Assembly: GCA_933207985.1 (NCBI GenBank)
Contig: OW240915.1
Location: 279,937,420 to 280,001,419 of the forward strand
From: Pelobates cultripes
Lineage: Eukaryota; Chordata; Amphibia; Anura; Pelobatidae
Direction: 5' to 3'
Length of the DNA: 64,000 nt
Numbering within the stretch: position 1 is the first letter of the stretch; each line of letters opens with the position of its first letter. Of this stretch, positions 45,935-54,970 are shown in pieces. The translations under genes were made by a program, and so were the position numbers. The notes under the pieces are model-generated. The model was not told where the DNA came from, did not search any database, and saw only the letters and a list, made by a program, of their open reading frames with translations.

Positions 45935-46775
45935 ATATATATTTATTATTATTATTAACAATATTATGAAAGGGGGATTTAACTATAAATAGGACAATAG
46001 CAAGAAAACTTACAGGATAGGTTGAAGAGGACCCTGCTCAAACGAGCTTACAGTCTATAGGAGGAGGGGTATAAAACACATTAGGACAGGAAATTGCAAT
46101 CCAATAAGGTGAAAGTGTTGCCCTTTGGGAGAGAGCAAGAGACAGGTATGTAAGGTAGAGGTTACTCTGGGAGGCCATACGCTTTCCTAAAGAGATGGGT
46201 TTTAAGGCACTTCTTAAAGGATTGAAGACTAGGGGAGAGTCTGATGGCGGTAGGCAGGCTATTCCATAGGAAGGGAGATGCCTGCGAAAAGTCCTGCAAG
46301 CGCGAGTTGGCCGTATGGGTGCGAGCAGCGGACAGGAGACGGTCACGGCAGAGCGGAGGGACAGAGAAGGGGCATACCTATGGATCTGTGATGAAATATA
46401 AGAGAAGCTAGAATTGTTTAGTGCTTTATAGGTATGAGTTAGCACTTTCAATTGACTCCTTTATGTGACAGGAAGCCAATGTAAGGACTGACAGAGGGCT
46501 GAGGTGTGAGAGGACCGACTAGAGAGGAAAATTAGTCTGGCGGCGGCATTCAATACAGACTGTAGCAGTGCAATACGGCTTTTGGGAAGACCAATCAGGA
46601 GAGGGTTACTATGATCCATGCATGAAATTACTAGATCATGGACAAGCTCCTTAGTAGCATCTTTCGTAAGAAAGGAGCAGATGTTTTTAAGTTGGAATCT
46701 ACAGAATTTCGCAACAAACTGGATGTGAGGCTCAAATAAATAAATATATACACACACACACACTCTCTCTCCAAA
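45935..46775 (-). mobile_element. L2-like LINE fragment with RT C-terminus and 3' tail
   Basis: The minus-strand frame 46461-46763 has LVHDLVISCMDHSNPLLIGL, then LLQSVLNAAARLIFLSSRSS and LHWLPVT. These are hallmarks of the C-terminal region of L2-type reverse transcriptases (LVHAFVTSRLDYCN..LLQ.VQNAAARL..SLHWLPV). After a frame break, 46038-46451 continues with LTHTYKALNNSSFSYISSQI and LRSA. It is followed by the 3' untranslated tail ACTGTAAGCTCGTTTGAGCA then GGGTCCTCTTCAACC, ending in a (TAA)n-like run at about 45942-45957. It is 5'-truncated and inactive. The tail resembles the 3' end of the SINE at 5.0-5.26 kb. Confidence 0.75.
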
Positions 46776-46948
46776 AATAATGTTTACACTTTTTGAACGT
46801 TAATAACTCGAACATAAATAACAGGAAGCATGAACTTTTGTTATATCATATACCTTAACGTTAAATGTGTTTAAAATGACTGCCACTGGCAACAAAACAT
46901 CATCTGCAACACCATAGAACAGATTGACAAAGTGTCCAAATAGGTTAT

Positions 46949-46971
46949 GATAGATAGATAGATAGATAGAT
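46949..46971. repeat. GATA tetranucleotide microsatellite
   Basis: About six uninterrupted GATA units. Confidence 0.95.
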
Positions 46972-48876
46972 GTGATTTTAAAGTTATTTATTTGAGTACA
47001 TTTATGTTTGTTCTTTATCAATAACAATATTCAAAATTGTTCTGTGTCTCATGAATAAAATGGGTAGATGCAGTTCACAAAATATAATGCCTTGGGAATG
47101 GGCACTGGTTAGCTATTTTCAACCTGGGAATTCTTGAGAATTGAGCATAGTTGAGAGTTATGAGTTATAAAGATTTTTCCAAGATTGGCTCTTTTGACCT
47201 GAGAATTTAAAATCCCTGGTAAATACCCAACACTTCGTGGTTTGATTAATAACTCTTTGATTTAAATAGCAGCGATGAATTCCTGTTTTCACAGGAGTGA
47301 AAGATTATTCAGATCAAAACTAATTTTTATCAGTTTACCTATTCCAATAATGGAGAAATTACAAATCTTGAACATGTTAGACAACTAAAGGGACAAGGGG
47401 GATGGCAGTAAAGAATAGGTGATCTACATTCCTAGTTTAAGATAATACCAGTGACTCAGGGAATAATCAAATAAGCTGCGACACCATACTCAGGATTGTT
47501 GTGCTATAACAAGTCTTAAATACAGCTCTTTAAACACAGAGAAACATCACTTTACAGGGAAAAATAGTGCACACCTCAAAAATAACCAGATGTATTGTAT
47601 TTTATAACAAAATACAAAAAATGCCAATTAAAAAAAGGCGCTAAAATTATTTTACAAAATATAATACCTAAAGCAATATTTCAGTAAGCAAGACCTTGTA
47701 AAGTGGAATAGCCCATAAATCACACTCATAAAAAACAATATCTTACAAAAACATGTGGAGATGTCTTTAAACATAAAAATATACACTTCAGTCCCACCGA
47801 GAGGTGGCTTCTCGGAGCCTTATACCCTGAGCAGACTCAACGTGCTCTGTGTTTGTGAGTGCTTTTATCCATTTATTTACTACTTATTTCTATAATTAAC
47901 AGTATTACACTATATTTTTTTTTCTGTTTTTTTATCTTCATATCAACTTGAACGAAGCTGGTAAATGTAAGTGTTTGATATGTACTATGCACTTTTGGAA
48001 TTATATAGAAACTGCACAAAGTTTCAAGCACTTTATTGATGTATATTGTTTACAGAGTGCACTTTGGATTTAATGACACTTTATATTAGGTACATGAAGT
48101 ATTGGGAGTGATACAAACATTGAAATTTTATTTCTAAAGACACAGCACAACTTTTTTGTAAAATATTGTATTTTATACTTTAATTTTTAGATGGAGGAAC
48201 TGGACAGTTTATAAACTATGACTAGTCATATAGGAACATATTGGTTTCAACTATTCTAAATCACACAACAACTGTGCATAACAGGGTTGCTTGTTCTGTA
48301 ATGTGAATATTTGTTTTATTGCTTAGCCTGATAAGAAGCAGAAGTCCAATGAGTTCTACAAGGGGGTGAATCCCTAGCAGTGGGTTTAAGATTTGTTTTT
48401 GACTACTTTGAACTTATTTAATGTTATTTAATGGTAGTTATACACTCACCCCATATCAAGTTGGTAGCAAGCATATACATTTGACATTTAAGGTTTTAAC
48501 TTTTTAGCTTACTTTTTCAGTACATAACCTTTATGCTTATCCATATGTATACAGTATGTGGAGAAGCTATCTAGTATATTGCAAATCACAGTGCAGCTGA
48601 AGTGTATAACGTCCTAAGGCATAGGATGGGAGAATGAGAAGTAAAAGAGGTATGCAGAAATAGCAGTAGAGCCAATCTATGAAGTCTGAATATTGTTAAG
48701 ACTCCTGTGGATAGTGTACAACGATAGATAAAGAATTGTGGACCTATGCTGAGTGTAGTACAAAGATCCTGTATAGTACAAAGGTGGGTAAAGAACATGT
48801 ATGTGAGTAGGTGAGTATGTACGGTTTTAGGAGTACACCTGTTTTAGAAAGAGATTTGCCTATACTCTTAGAAACA
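46972..48876. other. Non-coding; probable decayed repeats related to the inverted-arm group
   Basis: Between 47540 and 48200 there is text such as 'aaaaaggcgctaaaattatt', 'gaccttgtaaagtggaatag', 'accgagaggtggcttctcgg' (a small hairpin at 47798-47817) and 'gcactttattgatgtatatt', resembling the style of the elements at 32.5, 49 and 63.3 kb. No bounds or target duplication were found. The rest is unremarkable. Confidence 0.35.
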
Positions 48877-50191
48877 AGATAGAATAGTGTACAGCACAAA
48901 AACATATAATTGTGATCCTAAACTCAATCTGCCAGGTGTGTGCGATTATGAGTGGATTAATACAATAAAAGCTTACATACAAAGTGCCTCTTATTCAAAG
49001 TTTCCTCAGTCCAGATAAAGCACACTGCATTACAATGTCTAAACCAGCATCTTCCTCAGGTGCATAAATCTTGTCTTCCTCTTCCCTTTGCACTTCTCGT
49101 GGTCGCCATATTGGTGCGTGCGAGGGTGCGCTACGTAATTTCCGGTTCCGGATATACGTGGTGGCTGCGAGAGCAGCAAAGGGAGGAGGAAGCTCCCGAT
49201 TAGTTAATTGAAGAAGAGAGCATTCTCAAATTAGAATTATTCTCGCCAAAAGGGCTTCAAATATCGGACCACACAGATAAGAGTAATGCAAGTGAGGAAG
49301 TCGCTGGTTTAGGCATTGAAACGCGTTGTGCTTTATCTGAACTGAGGAAGCTTTGAATAAGATATTTACCTCCTATATATATATTGGCACCACTATTTGT
49401 TTGGGATAATTATTTAGTTTACGGTCTCCTCTAGACTTCATCTCACTAGAACCTACTTAATATTCAATGTTGAATTTCTCCAAGCTTATATTGGCCAATT
49501 TACAATAAAGCCAGTTATATGCCTATTACTTTTCATTACCCCCTTATTTTTTGGATTAATGTTGAAGGTAGGGGATTAGCCTTATAAGGCTAGATTCATA
49601 CTGTATATAATTTATTACCCGTAGTTACTGCTTGTATATTTGTGTTACAATTACTTTCAGTATAACCATTTCACCATCCATTAAGTCAGGATACTGTTTA
49701 ATATCCGGGGGGGGGGGCTTCATTTTCACATTGTGAAGATGTTCTTGCCCTGCTTTTTCTTTTTCTATAGCTTTGAATAAGAGGCACTTTGTATGTAAGT
49801 TTTTAATTTTGTGCAATAAATATCATTTGTCTTAAAGTTAAGAGCTGGTGCCCGTCCTCTGTCCCTACTGTGAGGACCTGTTTTTTTCCTGAAAGGGATA
49901 TATTTGACATAAGAAGCTGTATTACTTGAGACAGTTTTTCAATAGGCTCATAAAAAATGTGAGTTGATTACCTAATGAGAATATTCTGCCAAAAATGTTG
50001 TTATTACTGTACTCTTCTATGAGAGTGTATTTTTCTGTTTACCTTTCAGGGAAAAGCAACATATACTATTCTCTAGGTATATATGTTTATTAATTGACTA
50101 TTGTATTAATTTACTCCAAATTGCACACACCTGGCAGAGGGAGTTTGGGATCACAATTATATATGTTTGCGCTGTACACTATTCTACCTAA
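48877..50191. mobile_element. Second large inverted-arm element, right arm split by insertions
   Basis: The left arm is continuous. 48877-48950 ('gatagaatagtgtacagcac..tataattgtgatcc..ctgccaggtgtgtgc') pairs with 50120-50191. 48960-49048 ('acatacaaagtgcctcttat..tcaaagtttcctcag..gataaagcac') pairs with 49303-49362 plus 49783-49803. The right arm is therefore interrupted by a 406-bp insertion (49363-49768) and by about 300 further bp before 50100. At 49292-49326 it carries 'gtgaggaag', then a loop, then 'attgaaacgcgttg', the GAAACGCG motif; the left arm has a diverged 'attgtaatgcagtg' counterpart. The middle (about 49080-49210) is GC-richer. No coding frame is supported. Confidence 0.62.
49363..49768. 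mobile_element. 406-bp insertion flanked by exact 14-bp target duplication
   Basis: AGCTTTGAATAAGA occurs at 49349-49362 and 49769-49782. The continuity of the other arm of the host element shows that the sequence between is an insertion. The length of the duplication indicates target-primed retrotransposition. The insert has an AATAAA at about 49506 and a G-run at about 49708-49718, but no poly(A), tRNA boxes or frame with likeness. Its family and orientation are unknown. Confidence 0.72.
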
Positions 50192-50524
50192 TTTTATTTG
50201 GTTTTATATAAGGTGGAATTTATTGTGATTGGTTCCACGGTCTTAATAGCTGCATGTGGGTTAGCACCAATTATATTGCACATTCCTTTGTGGTTTTTTT
50301 CTAGTTTTATACCCTTAGGAAGACTGACTTCAGCATCCACCAAAAGTCACAACAACTGCTTCGACTTTTAAATATATCTGTTAAAAATAGTCAAATAATA
50401 TCAGCTCTAGATGGGTGTTATGCTGGCCTCTGCTGAAAATATGAAGTCCCAAATATTAGAAAATAAACTGTGTTGGTATAGAATCCTTTTTGTTGTTTTA
50501 TAATCGCTACTACACAATGAGTAT
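50192..50524. other. Non-coding DNA, no feature recognised
   Basis: No supported gene or repeat. Confidence 0.45.
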
Positions 50525-51039
50525 AAAGAACAATATAATCACCAGAACCAGTACAATTTAATGTAGTGGCTCTGGTATCTATAGCCTGTCCCTTCCTGTC
50601 CCATTTCAGAGAAAAGTCAGTGATTTCATTGGTGCCTAGTAACACCTATAGTGGCAGTAACTCAGACGGCCACAAGAGGTGCTTCCTAGTCCAGTGCTGC
50701 ACAGTTCAGCATTCAGCGTCTCCACGCTCTGCATGGAGGTGCTCAATGGTCCCAATAGAGATGCTTTGATACAATGCATCTCCATGAGGAGATGATGATT
50801 GGTGTAGCACAGCGTTTGCCGCACATGTGCAATAGCCTTCCAATGCATTCTTATGGGAAAGCATTGGATTGGCTAAGATCATCAAGACAGCACAGCAAGA
50901 CAGGAGGGGTGTGGGAGAAAAGGTGAGTAAAATCACCTTTTACTGATATCGGAGATGGGTTAGACACCTAAACAGTCACTTCAGGACTATAGTGTCAGGA
51001 ATACATGTTTGTATTCTTGACACTATAGTGTTCCTTTAA
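50525..51039. mobile_element. TTAA-type element with terminal palindrome
   Basis: The right end is a palindrome: 'actatagtgtcaggaataca' (50986-51005) pairs with 'tgtattcttgacactatagt' (51010-51029). It is followed by gttcctttaa with TTAA at 51036-51039, the form of the TTAAAGGAACACTATAG ends of frog MITEs. At the left, 'accagaaccagtacaattta' (about 50540) has an inverse partner 'gtagtggctctggt' (about 50563). The left TTAA was not located. There is no coding capacity; the frames at 50566-50936 overlap on both strands and are chance. Confidence 0.55.
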
Positions 51040-51139
51040 GGAAAGTGGATGTGGGTGAATTAGCAATTTTTCCCTAAAGGCTTTGAATGATAAGAAATTA
51101 TCTGTAAACAATATTTTATTTATTTTGTCTCCTTATATG

Positions 51140-52660
51140 AATTTATTAGTAACATAGAGACAGAGAAACATAGAATGTGACGACAGATAAGAACCCGTCT
51201 TCGGCCCATCTAGTCTGCACAATTTCTAAATACTTTCATTAGTCCCTGGCCTTATCTTATATGTAGGATAGCCTTATGCCTATCCCACGCATGTTTAAAC
51301 TCCTTTACTGTGTTAACCTCTACCACTTTAGATGGAAGGCTGTTCCATACATCCACTACCCACTCAGTAAAGGATGGAAGATATGTAAAATGGATTACGG
51401 TGGAAAGGAGAGATAAGATAGGCAATGATTATAAGAGTGAAAATTTTATTGAAAGAGAAAGGTATTTTATTACATGACAATACAAATTATTTTTTTCTCT
51501 TTCTCTCTCTCTTTCCTACTCTCCTATTGGAAAGGGTCATCCCGTATAGGCCCTTACTTTTGATTATTAAAGGATAATGTGGAATGGAGGAATAAGGGTT
51601 TCCTCTCTATTCCATAAGTTATGTTTTGGTAATCCTTTTGTAAGGACTCTTTTATATGTATTTATTGTTGTTATGGTTTTATGTGCGCACGGGGGAAGCG
51701 GACCTCTGGTAAAAGCATAGTAAGACTATTTAATGGAGGATTCAATTAAAATTATGACCTTGAATGTCCAAGGATTAAATTCCCCACTCTGTTTTATGAA
51801 TATATAGTGAAAGGAAATCTGGATGTATGCTGTATTCAGGAAACTCATATGCAAGGAAATGAAATAGTACGTTCAAATAATAGAAAATACGCTGTAATAG
51901 AACACTCCTCGATATGGGGGGGAAAAAACGGGGTGTAGCTATTCTTTTCTCGAATAATCTTAAAATAGAAATTATATATAAACAGAGCGATTCAATAGGA
52001 AGATTCTCCCTTGTGGTTTGCAAGATAGAGGACAGAGTATTTTCAATACTTAATATATATGCACCAAATTCCAGGAAGATACAATTCTTAATGCAGTTTT
52101 ACAGAAAGTGAGTGCTTATTTACAGGGCACATTTATTTGTTGTGGAGACTTTAATTGTTTTGCTGATTTTGATATGGATAAACATAATATAATTAATTGT
52201 AAAAGGAGTAATAGACAAAATAATCTAGCAAAAGCAATCTTATTCAAGAATAGATATGATACTAACTAAGGCTGATTCCGTTTCAGATTGTAAAAAAATT
52301 TAGATTAAAAAGCGTACTTCCTGATATTATTTTTAAACCTTTGCCCCTCTAATTTAAGACTGTCCTTTTGTTGTGGTAAGTTTTCTTCTTTTTATTCTTT
52401 TAAATATGGTCTCCTCCTTTACTGTGTTGATTCCCTTTATGTATTTAAATGTTTCTATCATATCCCCCCTGTCTCGTCTTTCCTCCAAGCTATACATGTT
52501 AAGATCCTGTAACCTTTCCTGGTAAGTTTTATCCTGCAATCCATGAACCAGTTTAGTAGCCTTTCTCTGAACCCTCTCTAAGGTATCAATATCCTTCTGA
52601 AGATACGGTCTCCAGTACTGTGTACAATACTCCAAGTGAGGTCTCACCAGTGTTCTGTAT
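51140..52660 (-). mobile_element. CR1-like LINE, minus strand, split by an L1 fragment
   Basis: The C-terminal RT region lies at 52305-52660. The frame 52354-52647 has MRPHLEYCTQYWRPYLQKDI and VQRKATKLVHGLQDKTYQER. The element's 3' end lies at 51140-51375 with 'agaacccgtcttcggcccat' and an ACATAGA-type terminal repeat near 51150. The two parts join exactly when the intervening 51376-52299 is removed, by comparison with the uninterrupted copy at 28.0-29.2 kb. It is 5'-truncated near 52660. Confidence 0.82.
51376..52299 (+). mobile_element. L1/Tx1 ORF2 endonuclease fragment inserted in CR1
   Basis: On the plus strand, from about 51755, the frame reads MTLNVQGLNS. After a gap comes CCIQETHMQGNEIV (the catalytic QETH-type glutamate) and GVAILFSNNLKIEIIYKQSD. 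Then follow FSLVVCKIEDRVFSILNIYA and, after a shift, FCGDFNCFADFD (the GDFN motif). These are motifs of the apurinic-type endonuclease of L1/Tx1 ORF2, which nicks target DNA. The upstream ~370 bp is inter-ORF sequence. The fragment stops before the endonuclease ends, with 'gtaaaaaaatttagattaaa' at the right edge. Short AAAG/AAAAG at the junctions may be a target duplication. Confidence 0.75.
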
Positions 52661-52849
52661 TTACCCTATAATCGCAAGCAAAGGCATGCTAATCTATTAT
52701 ATTTTGAAGAGGTATGAAACAATACTTCTGCATTGTATGTGCAACATATGGAACATGTGCATTCATTTTGGTTTTAAATCAGTAATGTTTTTTTTTTTGC
52801 AATTTAAATTTTTTCGAGTAAATTATAAAAAATGGATACAGAAAAAAAA

Positions 52850-54770
52850 GGGGGGGCGGAGCTTGTAAGCCTGATGAGCAGATGCCATTTCTAAGAGCTC
52901 CCAAACACTTGACTAAATCAAACCAAATATCAAGAAAACTATAACCCATCCGACCTCCTTACCGTTCCAGCTGGTCCCACAGTACCACAACGCATCAATA
53001 GATGCCTTTTTTCCTCACGCCGAAATACTCGAAACCACAGCGCAAATCTGCGGCCTATTGCACACCCCTGAGCCTGGGACTGGAGGCACTCCTACGCGGC
53101 AATGCCACACAACCCCCCGCTGAGACCGGAGCCAACAGCCTCCCTAACACAGCCAGAGTGCCGGACCGCAATGGGACGTCGCTCCCAAAAGCCGACCACT
53201 GCGCTGATGGCAGAGACATTGGGGACATGCTGAGGCAGCCTGCACAGCCCAAGATGACTCCGGCAGAGGACCGGAATAATGAGACCCAGGTGCAGGACAG
53301 ACAAGGAGCCACACCAACCACCCAGGAAAGTCTGCTGCACACAATTGTAATCCCAGATGGGACAGCTCCCACAACTAAGCAGGACTTGAAAATACTTGTT
53401 GCCAGAACTGACATCTCAGCCCTTAAAGAGACAGTACAACAACTGCAAACCACTCAAATCACACTGACACACCAAATCTCAGCCCTGGAAGACAAACAGT
53501 GCAGGAACCACATTAAAATACGTGGCATCCCGGCTGCAGTGACAGCTGAGGAACTCCCACATTATACCCACAGACTACTTGCATCCATACTACCCCACAC
53601 AACTGCCAAAAAAATGGTCACGGACAGAGTGTATCGCATTATTGGGACATTCAAAATGCCAACTGGAGCAGCACGAGATGTCATTCTTCACTGCTTAACC
53701 TCACAAGACAAGAACCAGATCATGATGGCACTGATGAATAAAACACCTCTGACCTTCGAAGGTTCCTCCCTAACATTTTATCAAGACCTCACAAAGTGCA
53801 CCCTGGTCTGGTGAAAATCATTGGGGTCAGTCACCTCTCAACTAAGATCCGCAGCCATACCCTACCGCTGGGGAACCACAGGAACTCTTGTGGTAACCCA
53901 CAACGGAACTAATCATACACTCACGGCGATCGAGGGGGCACCGGCCTTCCTACAAGCACTGGGATTAGCAGACAGCCACCAGGACCCACAGTCCACCACC
54001 CCCATGAACACTTGGGACCCTACCCACCTCACCCCATTCGTCCCGAGAGCCGGAGGCTCACAGGCAGCTGAAACCTGACAAAACTTGGAGACTGGGCCGA
54101 CAAATAAGGCCATAGCACTTGAGCAGCAGCTCCTGGGGCATACTCAAAGAGGCGCTGTTATTTATGTTTTGCTTTAAGTTGCATTTGTATATTTGGATGT
54201 TTTTTCTTTAATCTCTCCCACACGTGGTCAAGTTACCACCCAACATGAGCGCTAGAATCCACAGAGATAGGAGTCTCAACGCATACTACCACATCACCCC
54301 CCCCGCTGCCACCTTGGTCAGGGGTATCACATAACGAGGAGGAAGCACATCACCCCATAGGCATTATGGTAGAGCGCCGAGCGAATCACACCCACGCATT
54401 CCAACAACTCAATCACTAGGCAAATGACACACACACACCAGGGAAACTCACACATCTCGCTACAGGCATTCACAAGATATGCCAATACCACCCTCAACAC
54501 ACAATCTTGCATATATCTCCTACCCATCGCATGGGAGCACCTGAGAGCTTACCCCCTTGAGGCACAAGACACCCACAACTCCTCTCAGATGCGCTCGAAT
54601 TGTCATATACTGTTATTGTACTCTGTTCTTAAAAAAAAAGAAATGTTATTGCTGTATTGAGTTAAACTTTTTCCTGCCAATGTCGGACACACCTGTACAG
54701 TACAAATGATATGCTTACTATGCACCACCAAAATAAAGAATTAAAAAAGAAGAAAAAGAAGAAAAAAAGG
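52850..54770 (+). mobile_element. Half-L1: L1/Tx1-type element with ORF1 and 3' region, ORF2 absent
   Basis: The 5' end at about 52850 (GGGGGGGCGGAGCTTGTAAG) is similar in style to that of the 25.19 kb copy. A near-complete ORF1 follows (53002-54078), then about 680 bp of untranslated sequence with no endonuclease or RT motif. An AATAAA signal lies at 54732-54737 and a purine-rich A tail runs to 54770. About 3-4 kb of ORF2 expected of a full element is missing. Flanking 'agaaaaaaaagg' and 'agaaaaaaagg' could be a target duplication, but the sequence is too simple to be sure. The layout parallels the half-L1 (HAL1-type) elements known from mammals. Confidence 0.7.
53002..54078 (+). pseudogene. 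L1/Tx1-type ORF1 protein, one in-frame stop
   Basis: The first 271 codons (53002-53814) give a proline/threonine-rich N-terminus. A coiled coil follows around residues 127-170 (LKILVARTDISALKETVQQL, then LTHQISALEDKQ). Next is the RRM-like start CRNHIKIRGIPAAVTAEELP, then KKMVTDRVYRI, ARDVILHCLTSQDKNQIMMA and LTFEGSSLTFYQDLTK. A single TGA at 53812-53814 interrupts. The same frame then continues with AAIPYRWGTTGTLVVTHNGT and AIEGAPAFLQALGL to a stop at 54078, about 358 codons in all. This is the usual size of ORF1p. Apart from the stop the frame is open, so the copy is relatively young. The opposite-strand frames here are shadows. Confidence 0.78.
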
Positions 54771-54970
54771 GATCGGGCGTACAGTCAATAGCAATATAAC
54801 ATTTTAATAATGAGTGAATATATACTATCCATATCCATTATATTTAGCCTACTGTCTACTACTATATCCATTCTATCTTTTCTTCTGAATATATTAGAGA
54901 CTGCAACACAACAGAGGGAAAAAAAGAGAAAAAAAAGAAAAGAAAAAAGGGTACAGTCAATAGCATTCCA
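54740..54970. repeat. Purine-rich tract plus GTACAGTCAATAGCA, present twice
   Basis: 'Gaagaaaaaaagggatcggg' then 'cgtacagtcaatagcaa' (54779-54795) is repeated as 'gaaaagaaaaaagggtacag' then 'tcaatagcatt' (to about 54968), a spacing of about 172 bp. Read on the minus strand these are polypyrimidine tracts in the 3' region of the adjoining L1 copy. It may be an internal tandem duplication or the footprint of the half-L1 insertion. Confidence 0.55.
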
